Source: Hyphomicrobium sp.
GTDB taxonomy: Bacteria; Pseudomonadota; Alphaproteobacteria; Rhizobiales; Hyphomicrobiaceae
Assembly (NCBI GenBank): GCA_013141015.1
Contig: JABFRT010000048.1
Coordinates: 1-35,463 of the forward strand
DNA: 35,463 bases
Reading direction: 5' to 3'
Part shown: positions 16,758 to 24,286 of the stretch, one piece after another
Numbering within the stretch: the stretch's first letter is position 1
Layout of the letters: the number at the start of each line of letters is the position of its first letter
The notes under the pieces: generated by a model
What the model was told of the DNA's origin: nothing
The model's input: only the letters and a program-made list of their open reading frames with translations
Database searches by the model: none
Made by a program: the position numbers and the translations under genes

Positions 16758-17660
16758 ATGACAACCATGAAACGCCGTCTCACAGCGCTTGCTCTCGCAG
16801 CTTCTCTGGCCGCATCTGCCAGCGCGGCACTTCTCTCTGGTCCAGCCTATGCCGCGGGTGACGCTGCCGCGGCTGGCGGCCACGGTGCCGAAATCGCACG
16901 CCAGCAATGGCCGTTCAGCGGTTTCAAAGGCACCTTCGACAAGGCTCAGCTGCAGCGTGGCTTCCAGGTTTATTCGGAAGTCTGCGCCGCGTGCCACGGC
17001 TTGAACCGCGTCAACTTCCGCAACCTGGTGCAGCCGGGTGGTCCGGAATTCCCGGAAGAGGCGGTGAAGGCGCTGGCCGCCAAGTGGCCGAACCAGATCA
17101 CCGACGGCCCGAATGACGAAGGCAAGATGTTCGACCGTCCGGCGCTTCTGTCGGACCCGATGCGCGGCCCCTACAAGAACGAGAAGGAAGCCCGCGCCGC
17201 GCAGAATGGCGCCTATCCGCCAGATCTGTCGTTGATTGCCAAGGCCCGCGGTGTCACCCGTGACCCGGCATGGTGGAAGCATCCGTTCCTGATGCTTGGC
17301 GATATCATCAACACCTATCAGGAAGGTGGCGCTGACTATCTCTATGCGTTGCTGACCGGGTACGTCGATGCACCCGCCGGCGTGAAGGTCAACGACGGCA
17401 TGTATTACAACAGCCACTTCGCCGGCAACCAGATCGGCATGCCGCCGCCGCTGGCCGAAGGTTCTGTCACCTATCAGGACGGCACCAAGGGCACTGTTGA
17501 TAACTACGCTCGTGATATTTCTGCATTCCTGACCTGGACCGCAGATCCGACCCAAGATCAGCGCAAGCGGATCGGCTGGCAGGTCATGCTGTACCTTCTG
17601 GTGACGACCGTGTTGCTGTACCTCGGCAAGAAGCGCGTCTGGTCGAAGATCAAGCACTGA
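16758..17660 (+). CDS. petC: Cytochrome c1 subunit of the bc1 complex
   Basis: This membrane-anchored c-type cytochrome of about 300 aa passes electrons from the Rieske centre to soluble or membrane cytochrome c. It has an N-terminal Sec signal (KRRLTALALAASLAASASAALLSGPAYA). The haem-binding CAACH is at residues 76-80 of the chosen frame. The axial Met lies in HFAGNQIGMPPPL. A C-terminal anchor WQVMLYLLVTTVLLYLGKKRVW holds the domain on the periplasmic face. ATG 16758 is picked because GAGG precedes it and the signal peptide starts there; ATG 16767 would also work. It is the last gene of petABC and is followed by hairpins and a strong terminator. Confidence 0.97.
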   Translation: MTTMKRRLTALALAASLAASASAALLSGPAYAAGDAAAAGGHGAEIARQQWPFSGFKGTFDKAQLQRGFQVYSEVCAACHGLNRVNFRNLVQPGGPEFPEEAVKALAAKWPNQITDGPNDEGKMFDRPALLSDPMRGPYKNEKEARAAQNGAYPPDLSLIAKARGVTRDPAWWKHPFLMLGDIINTYQEGGADYLYALLTGYVDAPAGVKVNDGMYYNSHFAGNQIGMPPPLAEGSVTYQDGTKGTVDNYARDISAFLTWTADPTQDQRKRIGWQVMLYLLVTTVLLYLGKKRVWSKIKH

Positions 17661-17667
17661 TTGTTTG

Positions 17668-17748
17668 CGCCTTCCGACTCCCCTCCGGGGAGCCGGCCGG
17701 AAGGCGCGGAGCATCTAGCAAGATCAGCCGGCCGGAAGGCGCGGAGCA
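17668..17748 (+). repeat. Inverted repeat and 35-base tandem duplication after petC
   Basis: GCGCCTTCCG (17668-17677) and CGGAAGGCGC (17699-17708) are perfect inverted repeats enclosing a nested CCCCTCCGGGGAG hairpin. The 23-base block AGCCGGCCGGAAGGCGCGGA+GCA at 17691-17713 is repeated exactly at 17726-17748, a period of 35. The second copy therefore gives the 5' arm a second possible partner. The block lies directly between the petC stop and the poly-U terminator. Confidence 0.8.
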
Positions 17749-17761
17749 CTGAGCAAGTTTT

Positions 17762-17791
17762 AAAAAAGGCCCCGTTTCCGGGGCCTTTTTT
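17762..17791 (+). terminator. Rho-independent terminator of petABC, bidirectional
   Basis: A perfect 13-base stem, A6-GGCCCCG (17762-17774) and CGGGGCC-T6 (17779-17791), encloses the loop TTTC. The T-run favours the plus strand, and the A-run on the other side also allows action on the minus strand. The core hairpin is identical to the one at 20078-20101. Confidence 0.92.
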
Positions 17792-17955
17792 ATTTGGGGG
17801 CTATTCTTGTGCCGCACGCTCAGCGTGCCGCAGCAACGGGCGGAGCCGGGGGAGCGTGCGGACCCAGAACTGACGCACCTGCGGCTGAAGCACAGCACAC
17901 ACCGTTCGTCATTGGACCCATGTTCCGGCCCGGGCAACGGCTGAGAAGATGCAGC

Positions 17956-18216
17956 TCAATGCTTCAAGGTCTCGACGATGCGCCCCCAGGTGTCACCGCT
18001 GACCGCGTCCCGGGTCAACACACTTGCCATGTGCACGGGCTTTTCCGCCGCGGCGCGTTGAATGCCGAGTTCGAGATGTTCAAGATCCAGATATTCGGCG
18101 TCAAGTTTCAAATTGGAAGCGGTTTCAGCGGTGCTTACCCGGGCGTTTTCCTCGTCACTCAGAAGGGCAAGAATTGCCTCGCGGCTCGTCTGTTCAATGC
18201 GATCAGCAATTGTCAT
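17956..18216 (-). CDS. Small soluble protein of unknown function, 86 aa
   Basis: This is an acidic, helical small protein beginning MTIADRIEQTSREAILALLS and containing the segment LDAEYLDLEHLELGIQRAA. It has no signal or membrane segment. GGAG about 9-10 bases before ATG 18216 supports the start. It is one of three short genes around a Crp/Fnr-type regulator, all of a type I associate with rhizobial genomes, but I recognise no family. The next gene upstream on the strand (18289-18537) is 72 bases away, so co-transcription is possible. Confidence 0.65.
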   Translation of the reverse strand: MTIADRIEQTSREAILALLSDEENARVSTAETASNLKLDAEYLDLEHLELGIQRAAAEKPVHMASVLTRDAVSGDTWGRIVETLKH

Positions 18217-18288
18217 GTCTATGGTACTCCGGACTTGGGAGGGCGCGTGGTCTGCCGCCCGCCGTGATTAAGGGTTGAGACGGCAGCG

Positions 18289-18537
18289 CTAAGGCCGCCG
18301 CACGGAATTGCCACCCGAAATTATGCGTTCGAGAATTGCGACGACCTCAACATTCAGAGCCTTGTCTTTTGCTGTTGCTCCGATGTCTCGATGTGCATTT
18401 GCAGCGTCGTGGATAATGCCGATCGCATCTGCTTCGCCCATGATTTTCAGATCACCCATTGCGAGAAGAAGCGACTCGCAGATGGACAGCGCTGCCATGC
18501 CCGCTGCGGTTCCATTAATGTCGGTTTGATCGGCCAT
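18289..18537 (-). CDS. Small soluble protein of unknown function, 82 aa
   Basis: This helical protein starts MADQTDINGTAAGMAALSIC, followed by ESLLLAMGDLKIMGEADAIG, and ends with VEVVAILERIISGGNSVRRP. It contains one cysteine and no membrane helix. ATG 18537 is chosen over a start eleven codons upstream because the sequence before it looks random. It is divergent from the Crp/Fnr regulator at 18748 (about 210 bases between starts), so it could be a target of that regulator, though I see no clear palindromic site. Function unknown. Confidence 0.6.
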   Translation of the reverse strand: MADQTDINGTAAGMAALSICESLLLAMGDLKIMGEADAIGIIHDAANAHRDIGATAKDKALNVEVVAILERIISGGNSVRRP

Positions 18538-18747
18538 TCGGTACTCGCCGTTGCCGGAGCGTTCGCACATATTGCGGTTCCGGAGTATTATTTAGCCCAG
18601 TGTTGGCGTCTCAACCCTAATCTGGATTAGTACGGGCTCGTCCGGCATTGTGATCTTATCTAAGGAAGGGCCGCTGGCGGACACTGCAAACTGAGCGATT
18701 GCCGGCTGTGATCGCCGCCCGCCGCTGAACATCGAGATGCGAGTTGC

Positions 18748-19473
18748 ATGAAGACAGAATCGAGCGTGCTTGCCACAAAGCTCAATACATTCGTCCGGTT
18801 GTCTGAAGGTGAGCGCCGGTGTTTGGAGCAAATGCAATCGGCCCCCATACCGGTCGAACGCGGTGTGGAATTCATCCATCAAGGCGAGATGGGCAACGTC
18901 GCATATATTCTAGAATCTGGCTGGGCCTGCAGTTTCAAGTTGCTTCCCGACGGCGGCCGGCAAGTCATCACGTTCCCAATCCCTGGTGATTGCGTCGGGC
19001 TTCGCAGTATCCTGCTGCGGACTGCCGATCATTCGGTCACGGCCGTGACAGATGCCGTCGTCAGCCGCGTTCAAGTCGCCCGTATGCTGGAAGTGTTTAG
19101 CGAGTTTCCCCATTTGGCAGCTGCAATCTTATGGGCGACGTCTCGCGACGAAGCGATGGTCGTCGAACATCTCGCAAGCGTAGGGCGCAGGTCTGCGCTG
19201 GAACGAACGGCGCATTTCTTTTTAGAACTTCATGACCGCTTGAACCTTGTTGATCTGGCGCTTGACGGAGAATTTACCTGCCCTCTGAACCAGTACGCTT
19301 TGGGTGATGCGCTTGGGTTAAGTGCAATTCACGTCAATCGCGTCTTGCGTGTGTTACGCGAACGCAATTTGATGACGCTCAAAGGTCAGGTCGTCAAGCT
19401 GCACAACGTGCCAGAACTAAAGCAACTCGCTGGATATGAAACACCAGAGGAAGTTGCGGTCTTGAAGCGCTAG
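18748..19473 (+). CDS. Crp/Fnr-family transcription regulator
   Basis: This 241-aa regulator has an N-terminal cyclic-nucleotide-binding-type beta roll (about residues 30-140, IHQGEMGNVAYILESGWACSFK, then PIPGDCVGL) and a C-terminal winged helix of HTH_Crp type (LNQYALGDALGLSAIHVNRV then LRERNL). It has no N-terminal Cys cluster, so it is not an oxygen-sensing FNR of the iron-sulfur kind. The cAMP-contacting Arg-Ser pair is also not evident in the expected FGE...RSA position. Many such proteins in rhizobia have unknown ligands. ATG 18748 has only a weak SD. It converges with the gene at 19539. The targets are unknown. Confidence 0.88.
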   Translation: MKTESSVLATKLNTFVRLSEGERRCLEQMQSAPIPVERGVEFIHQGEMGNVAYILESGWACSFKLLPDGGRQVITFPIPGDCVGLRSILLRTADHSVTAVTDAVVSRVQVARMLEVFSEFPHLAAAILWATSRDEAMVVEHLASVGRRSALERTAHFFLELHDRLNLVDLALDGEFTCPLNQYALGDALGLSAIHVNRVLRVLRERNLMTLKGQVVKLHNVPELKQLAGYETPEEVAVLKR

Positions 19474-19494
19474 TCAACGGACCAGCGCAGCATG

Positions 19495-19518
19495 TCCGGC
19501 AGCTTATTCAACGCCGGA
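19495..19518. terminator. Weak hairpin between converging genes
   Basis: TCCGGC (19495-19500) can pair with GCCGGA (19513-19518) around a 12-base loop. It lies between the stop of the Crp/Fnr gene and the stop of the minus-strand gene ending at 19539. There is no T-run on either side, so its role in termination is doubtful. Confidence 0.3.
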
Positions 19519-19538
19519 TGTGATCTGCGCGATCTGGG

Positions 19539-19832
19539 CTATGCTGCCACAAAGTCCGCCTGTGACAACACTTGCGGCTGCTGCTTCCTTGTCCACACAT
19601 CGAGTTGGCGAAGTTGGGCAACGCGTTGCAACGCGTCGCGTGACATTTGATGTTCTTTGATGTCATCATCGCTGCCGCCGCCTTGGCCTGCCGCAAGTTC
19701 AAATATCAAGCGCGCTAGATCATTGCGCGAAATGCCGGATGTGCCGGAAAGTTGGCGCCATACGTTGTCGAAAACAGCTTGAAGCGCCGATAATTGCTCA
19801 GGCCCATAAGTCTTGGCTTTTGTGGCTGACAT
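19539..19832 (-). CDS. Small soluble protein of unknown function, 97 aa
   Basis: The protein begins MSATKAKTYGPEQLSALQAVFDNVWRQL and continues with a predicted helical region (ISRNDLARLIFELAAGQ), a Gly-rich turn and a C-terminal basic segment. GGAG 8-9 bases before ATG 19832 fixes the start. No signal or membrane helix is seen. It converges with the Crp/Fnr gene. It is probably a conserved protein of rhizobia, but I cannot name the family or a role. Confidence 0.65.
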   Translation of the reverse strand: MSATKAKTYGPEQLSALQAVFDNVWRQLSGTSGISRNDLARLIFELAAGQGGGSDDDIKEHQMSRDALQRVAQLRQLDVWTRKQQPQVLSQADFVAA

Positions 19833-19859
19833 GTTGGAAACTCCACCTCGCACGCGAAA

Positions 19860-20077
19860 CCCTCGGTGCGTTTCAACTGGGGCAACGCTAGACCATTTTT
19901 TTGCATTCGATGCTGATCTGCATTAGCCGCGCTTTTGACGGAGTTCAGCGATTGCAGCCGCAGGGTTTGGACCTAATCCCACCCAATGCGCCGCGCACCA
20001 CCGCACTTTACGCCGGGGCGAGCGGGCAGGGCCGGGGGCTGTGTGGATAGGCATCGCATTCACAACGGCGCAACAAA
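19860..20077. other. Interval without a recognised gene
   Basis: Open frames here have no start signal or family features. The interval lies between the start of the 97-aa gene at 19832 and the terminator of the DUF937 gene. Confidence 0.4.
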
Positions 20078-20101
20078 AAAGGCCCCGTTTCCGGGGCCTT
20101 T
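20078..20101 (-). terminator. Rho-independent terminator of the DUF937 gene
   Basis: The stem AAAGGCCCCG (20078-20087) and CGGGGCCTTT (20092-20101) encloses the loop TTTC. Read on the minus strand it ends in TTTTTTG, right after the stop of the gene ending at 20127. The hairpin core is the same as that at 17762-17791, 2.3 kb away. Confidence 0.88.
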
Positions 20102-20126
20102 CTGATGTTTGGGACGGGTAGTCCAA

Positions 20127-21242
20127 TTACTTCGCCAATGCGCCGAGGTTTTCGACCATCGGGCCGAGCACCGGCGAGATCAGCGCGCCGACGCCTGGAA
20201 TGCCAACGGCCTTTTCAACCGACTGCGTGATGCCCGGAAGTGCCGCCGCGATCAGCGACGACACCGGCTTCTTCGCATCGCCCGACAGCAGAGCCGCCGC
20301 GGTCTTCACGCCTGCGATCTGCTTGGCAACGTCGGTCAGGCCGGGAAGGGCAGCCTTGGCGGTCGCTTCGTCCTTGATCGAGCCAAGTGACGCGGTCAGT
20401 GCGCCAAGCGCCTTGGCCGTCACCGAACCGAGGTCCGGCATGGCTGCAGCAGCAGGGGCAGCGGGCGCCGGTGCGGCTTCCGGTGCTTTCGCGGCTTCCG
20501 GTGCTTTAGCCGGCGCGGTCACTGCGGCAGGTGCCGGAGCGGCAGCCTTTTCAACCGGACGCTGACAGCCGTAGCTGTTGACCAGGTAGGCGCCGACAAC
20601 CGCAATCGCCAGCGGCACAATCCACTTGCCAAAGCCCGAGCCGCTTGCTTCCGGCGCAGCGTGGGCAACGGGTGCGGCTGCAGCCTTCAAGTTGCCAGCA
20701 ACGGAATCGAGCAAGCCCGATCCCGAAAGCAGGTTGGCGAACCCGCCTGGCATTGCGGCCGCGATATTGTCCTTCTGGCTGTTGAGCAAGCCGGCGAGAC
20801 CATTGGCATCAAGGCCCGACGCTTTCTGCGTCTGCGCCAGCTGGCCAAGCACGACCGGTGCCAGCATCCCAAGCAGGCCGCTGGACTGGTTGGCGTCGAT
20901 GCCCGCGAAATTGCCGACAGCGCCTGCAAGAGCGTTGGTTGATGAGCCGCCAAGCAGCGACGACAGCGCACCCATGCCGCTTTCAGCCATAGCTTTTTGA
21001 CCCGAACCGCCGATCATGCTGGCGAAGTTGCCGAGCAGACCTGGGTCTTGCTTGGCCAGCAATCCGGAGAGAGCACCTGCGCCGCCGCTTTTAGCAGCCG
21101 AGCCGGTGAGGCCCGCGAGAATGGCGGGAATGGCAGCCGCAATGGCTTTTCCGGCGAGACCCTGGTTCATGCCGAGGCTGCCGGCAATCTTGTTGATGAT
21201 GGCCGGCGCAAGGAATTGCAGGATGGTCGAGACGAGGTTCAT
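20127..21242 (-). CDS. DUF937-domain membrane protein
   Basis: This is a 371-aa Ala/Gly-rich protein. Residues 1-190 are the DUF937 region with repeated small-residue helices (GLLAKQDPGLLGNFASMIGG, GALSSLLGG, GLLGMLAPVVLGQLAQ). One transmembrane helix lies at about residues 205-225 (WIVPLAIAVVGAYLVNSYG). A 50-residue Ala/Pro/Lys-rich linker follows (APAPAAVTAPAKAPEAAKAP), which would cross or line the cell wall space. The C-terminal domain (about 270-371) is helical and unassigned. The function of DUF937 proteins is not established. ATG 21242 is preceded by AGGAC. The gene stands alone, diverges from mtnP, and is closed by its own terminator. Confidence 0.8.
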   Translation of the reverse strand: MNLVSTILQFLAPAIINKIAGSLGMNQGLAGKAIAAAIPAILAGLTGSAAKSGGAGALSGLLAKQDPGLLGNFASMIGGSGQKAMAESGMGALSSLLGGSSTNALAGAVGNFAGIDANQSSGLLGMLAPVVLGQLAQTQKASGLDANGLAGLLNSQKDNIAAAMPGGFANLLSGSGLLDSVAGNLKAAAAPVAHAAPEASGSGFGKWIVPLAIAVVGAYLVNSYGCQRPVEKAAAPAPAAVTAPAKAPEAAKAPEAAPAPAAPAAAAMPDLGSVTAKALGALTASLGSIKDEATAKAALPGLTDVAKQIAGVKTAAALLSGDAKKPVSSLIAAALPGITQSVEKAVGIPGVGALISPVLGPMVENLGALAK

Positions 21243-21586
21243 AGGGGTGTCCTTTCAGGAACGGGGAGATGATCGCGCCATAGACGGCAATGGCCGTCTA
21301 TCGTCAATCCGTAAACTGCTTATCTTGAGCAGGGCCGAGTGTTACGCGGGCAAGACATAAGCCTTTCACAGCGCAAGCGTAGAAGCGTTTGAAAGAAGAC
21401 AGTTTCTTGGCCGTGCGCGAAGTTGATCGTGGTCAAGCCGCAATCCGCGGCTGCGTGGGGTTGGTTGCTGCTTGCCGTAGGCCGATTATCCCGTATGTTC
21501 AGCCGCTTATTGAGCGGTGGCGGGCGGCGTGCCATTGGCCAAGACAGGCCGCGCCGGCTTAGGGCACAGAAGTTCAGGAGACGGAA
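21243..21586. other. Divergent intergenic region DUF937 / mtnP
   Basis: These 344 bases separate two divergent genes and must hold both promoters. GACGGCAATGGCCGTC (21282-21297) is a palindrome 40 bases upstream of the DUF937 start and could be an operator. Nothing else, including a SAM-type riboswitch fold, was recognised ahead of mtnP. Confidence 0.4.
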
Positions 21587-22471
21587 ATGACCAAAACGGT
21601 GCTGGGCATTATCGGCGGCAGCGGGTTCTATACCCTGCCTGGCCTCGAACACGCCCACCGCGAGCGCATCGCAACGCCGTGGGGCGAGACGTCTGACGAG
21701 ATGCTGATTGCTGATCTCAACGGCTTGCCGATCCGCTTCATGCCGCGCCACGGGCGGGGCCATAATATTCCGCCGAGTGAAATCAACTATCGCGCCAACG
21801 TCGATGCCATGAAGCGCGCCGGCGTCACCGATCTCATTTCCATTTCAGCCGTCGGCTCGTTGAAGAAGAAGTATGTGCCGGGCGAATTCGTGCTGCCCGA
21901 TCAGTTCATCGACCGCACGTTCGCGCGGGCTAAGTCGTTCTTCGGCACGGGCTGCGTGGCGCACGTCGGCATGGCCGATCCGGTTTCGCCACTGCTGCTG
22001 AAACAAGTTGCCAAGGCCGCCAAGCACGAAGACATCTCATGCCACAGCGGCGGCACGTACCTTGTGATGGAAGGCCCACAGTTTTCAACCCGCGCTGAAA
22101 GCAATCTCTACCGCTCCTGGGATTGCGATGTGATTGGTATGACCAACATGCCGGAAGCCAAACTCGCGCGCGAAGCCGAGATTTGCTACGCGACGGTGGC
22201 AATGGTAACGGACTACGACTGCTGGCATGAAGATCACGATCAGGTCGATGTGGCGTCGATCATTCAGATCATGAAGGGCAACACTGAGAAGGCACAACGC
22301 CTGGTGCAGCGCCTCACCAAAGATATACCGCGCGAGCATCAGGCTTGCCCAATTGGCTCAGACCGGGCGCTGGATGTAGCGATCATCACCCCACCCGAGG
22401 GCCGCGACCCAGCAATGGTCGCCAAACTCGACGCTGTTGCCGGGCGCGTGCTTGGCAATGGGAAGGTGTAA
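21587..22471 (+). CDS. mtnP: S-methyl-5'-thioadenosine phosphorylase
   Basis: It cleaves 5'-methylthioadenosine with phosphate to adenine and 5-methylthioribose 1-phosphate in the cytoplasm; many members also take 5'-deoxyadenosine. It is 294 aa and full length. Phosphate-site motifs are at the N-terminus (IIGGSGFYTLPG) and in RFMPRHGRGHNIPPSEINYRAN. The substrate site is MEGPQFSTRAES with TNMPEAKLAREAEICYATVAMVTDYDCW, the family's C-terminal half. ATG 21587 follows AGGAGACGG. Together with apt, mtnA and the class II aldolase downstream it forms a methylthioadenosine salvage set, although two minus-strand genes lie between mtnP and apt. The closely related purine nucleoside phosphorylases are less likely given the neighbours. 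Confidence 0.95.
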   Translation: MTKTVLGIIGGSGFYTLPGLEHAHRERIATPWGETSDEMLIADLNGLPIRFMPRHGRGHNIPPSEINYRANVDAMKRAGVTDLISISAVGSLKKKYVPGEFVLPDQFIDRTFARAKSFFGTGCVAHVGMADPVSPLLLKQVAKAAKHEDISCHSGGTYLVMEGPQFSTRAESNLYRSWDCDVIGMTNMPEAKLAREAEICYATVAMVTDYDCWHEDHDQVDVASIIQIMKGNTEKAQRLVQRLTKDIPREHQACPIGSDRALDVAIITPPEGRDPAMVAKLDAVAGRVLGNGKV

Positions 22472-22501
22472 CTGGAGCCCCTCTCCCTGTCGCATACCTA
22501 C

Positions 22502-22591
22502 CCGTCATCCCGTGCGCGGTGCAGTGCTTCTTCAGCAGTGCACCGCAGACACGGGATCGTAGTTGCAGGCTTGGTAAGATCCCGTGTCTGC
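22502..22591. repeat. Two overlapping hairpins, REP-like intergenic element
   Basis: GCGGTGCA (22516-22523) pairs with TGCACCGC (22539-22546). GCAGACACGGGATC (22545-22558) pairs perfectly with GATCCCGTGTCTGC (22578-22591) across a 19-base loop. The two stems share two bases, so they compete at the junction. The leading block CCGTCATCCCGTGCGCGGTGC is nearly repeated at 31059-31079. It sits between converging genes and may serve both as terminator. Confidence 0.75.
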
Positions 22592-22638
22592 ATCACATGA
22601 TGATCGGCGCTGCGTTGCGCACGGAATGCCGGGCGTGA

Positions 22639-23022
22639 TTACTTACATGGCCGGGCTTCGACGCGGGCTTCCCACGTGTCGCCGCTTTTGGTGTAACTGA
22701 TGCGCTTGCTGCCGCCTTTAGACCAACTTGCCCAGTCACTCCCGTACTCGTCGGTCGTCGTTGTGACGTAGACTTTGATAGCTCCGATCAGAGCCACGCT
22801 TTGCGTGCCAGCTGTGCCGCTGCCGCCATGCATGTGGTTCAGCACGCACAGCTTACCGCCTTCGCGGCGGGTCGCATGCGTGGTGGCAGCAAATCCAGTG
22901 TCGTTGGCGTCCGCTACCGATGAGTTTGCAGTGAGTGCCAGAAAGACTGTCGCGAAAAGCCCGGTGTGCGTTGCCGCCGCGCTGTGCTGCGCCTTTGCCG
23001 TGTTGCCGGCCGTATTGCCCAT
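22639..23022 (-). CDS. Small possibly exported protein with two cysteines, unknown function
   Basis: The protein is about 127 aa. A moderately hydrophobic stretch (THTGLFATVFLALTANSSVADA) near residues 21-42 may be a signal peptide, although it lacks a basic start. The mature part has LCVLNHMHGGSGT and ends EARVEARPCK, where two cysteines might form a disulfide. A His/Cys-containing block followed by a VEARPCK-like tail recalls small rhizobial periplasmic proteins with repeated members, but this is memory, not proof. ATG 23022 follows GAGGAG. It is convergent with mtnP and lies apart from the salvage genes in direction, so it seems to be an interloper between mtnP and apt. Confidence 0.55.
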   Translation of the reverse strand: MGNTAGNTAKAQHSAAATHTGLFATVFLALTANSSVADANDTGFAATTHATRREGGKLCVLNHMHGGSGTAGTQSVALIGAIKVYVTTTTDEYGSDWASWSKGGSKRISYTKSGDTWEARVEARPCK

Positions 23023-23114
23023 CGTCTGAGCTCCTCTGCTGCGTGCCAGCAGCAAAGGCTAGAGGGCGCCCGTCACCCCAACAAGAGACCAACGGCTAAA
23101 GTCTGCCGGTGCGG

Positions 23115-23627
23115 TTAATTGGGGAAGCTGATCAGGATCTTCATTTTAACGAGATCGGGATACAGCGCCTGCAGGCCCGCACCCGCGACCCACAGAATGA
23201 CCGCCAGCAGGAACAGCGCCGGAATGGCCGCGATTACCGCCTTCAGGAAGAAGCTGACAAGGTGCAGGAACGGCACATCGAAGCGGCGCACGGCGGCGGG
23301 GTAGGGCATGTCGGCGATTGCCGGGGCATAGTCTGGGTCAGCCTGAACGCGCGGCTGGGGGGCGAGGGAGGCTGGGCCAGAACCAGAATTCGGGCCAGAA
23401 ATTGGGCCAGAAATTGGGCCAGAACCAGACGGTCCTGCAGCCGGTCCATATCCGTCTGGAATGGTTGACAGCGAAGGCGCGGCGGCCCGTTCCTGGGCGG
23501 CACGCTCGCGGGCTTCCCGGGCGCGGGCTTCCTTTTCGCGCCGGAAGGTGCGCGGCAAATCATCGGATGATTCATCCCCGAGCGGCGAAAAGTTCGGTTC
23601 CGCCATTGCCATTGGGCCTTGCGCCAT
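23115..23627 (-). CDS. Pro/Gly/Ser-rich protein with one C-terminal membrane helix
   Basis: The protein is about 170 aa. The N-terminal half is charged (TFRREKEARAREARERAAQE, probably a coiled coil). A low-complexity linker with SGPISGP-type repeats follows. The C-terminus is hydrophobic (LHLVSFFLKAVIAAIPALFLLAVILWVAGAGLQAL), giving one long or two short membrane helices. The DNA for the linker holds repeats of 12-18 bases beginning GGGCCAGAA at 23374-23430, all multiples of three. ATG 23627 is preferred because AAGGA lies 9 bases ahead; ATG 23633 is too close to it. It is divergent from apt. Function is unknown. Confidence 0.65.
   Translation of the reverse strand: MAQGPMAMAEPNFSPLGDESSDDLPRTFRREKEARAREARERAAQERAAAPSLSTIPDGYGPAAGPSGSGPISGPISGPNSGSGPASLAPQPRVQADPDYAPAIADMPYPAAVRRFDVPFLHLVSFFLKAVIAAIPALFLLAVILWVAGAGLQALYPDLVKMKILISFPN
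23374..23430. repeat. In-frame short tandem repeats inside a coding region
   Basis: Four units each begin GGGCCAGAA, at 23374, 23392, 23404 and 23416, with lengths of 18, 12, 12 and about 15 bases. All keep the reading frame of the minus-strand gene and encode the Ser-Gly-Pro linker. Such repeats can change number by slippage and so change linker length. Confidence 0.85.
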
Positions 23628-23754
23628 GATCATTCGTCCTTCGAAAGCCGTCGCGGGGGCCCGAATCAATAAACAACGGACCCCATCGTTCCTTGTACCT
23701 TGGACTGGATAATATTGCTATTTTGCGCCTTGATTTTGACCGGAGGGAGATGAC

Positions 23755-24285
23755 GTGAAGTCTATCGAAAAGCTGATCCGCACGATTCCGGACTACCCCA
23801 AGCCCGGCATCATGTTCCGCGACATCACCACGCTATTGTCGGACGCCAAGGGGTTCAAGAAGGCGATCAAGGCGATGGCCGAGCGGTTTGAGGACCAGAA
23901 AATCAGCGCGGTTGCAGGTATTGAGGCGCGCGGCTTCATTCTGGGCGGGGCTATTGCCGACCGTTTGGAGTGCGGGTTCATCCCGATCCGCAAGAAGGGC
24001 AAACTGCCCTGGAAGACGATTGGCCAGGAATATGCGCTCGAATACGGCGTTGACGTGATCGAGATGCACGAAGATGCGGTAGCCAAGGACCAGCGGATTT
24101 TGATCGTCGACGATCTGATCGCGACGGGGGGCACGGCCGAAGCCGCGGTCAAGCTGATCCGGCGGTCGGGCGGCAAGGTGGCAGGGGCGACATTTATCAT
24201 CGATCTGCCGGAGCTGGGCGGCGCCAAGAAGCTCTCTGACCTCGGTGTCGATAGCCACGCGCTGGTCGCGTTTGAGGGCCATTGA
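23755..24285 (+). CDS. apt: Adenine phosphoribosyltransferase
   Basis: It makes AMP from adenine and PRPP in the cytoplasm, here the natural outlet for adenine released by MtnP. It is 176 aa and full length. The N-terminal DYPKPGIMFRDITTLL block and the flexible loop IRKKGKLPW are family marks. The PRPP-binding site is ILIVDDLIATGGTAEAAVKL. The start is GTG 23755 behind the strong SD GGAGGGAG; the nearby ATG at 23750 is out of frame and stops at once. The next gene begins 1 base after its stop, so it is co-transcribed with the zinc-ribbon gene and probably with mtnA and the aldolase. Confidence 0.97.
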   Translation: MKSIEKLIRTIPDYPKPGIMFRDITTLLSDAKGFKKAIKAMAERFEDQKISAVAGIEARGFILGGAIADRLECGFIPIRKKGKLPWKTIGQEYALEYGVDVIEMHEDAVAKDQRILIVDDLIATGGTAEAAVKLIRRSGGKVAGATFIIDLPELGGAKKLSDLGVDSHALVAFEGH

Positions 24286-24286
24286 A

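Noticed and set aside
16701-17714. 337-codon minus-strand frame opposite cytochrome c1
   Set aside because: Cytochrome c1 on the plus strand is unmistakable; the minus frame has no start signal and no recognisable domains.
19923-20126. 67-codon minus-strand frame upstream of the DUF937 terminator
   Set aside because: It runs through the terminator hairpin and has no start signal or protein-like features.
20200-21000. Plus-strand Ala/Ser/Pro-rich frames opposite the DUF937 gene
   Set aside because: They are antisense of an Ala/Gly-rich gene and show only low-complexity sequence.
21243-21586. SAM riboswitch ahead of mtnP
   Set aside because: I could not draw the conserved stems or core of a known SAM riboswitch; only a short palindrome is visible.
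23374-23430. CRISPR-like array
   Set aside because: Units are 12-18 bases with no spacers and encode an in-frame protein linker.
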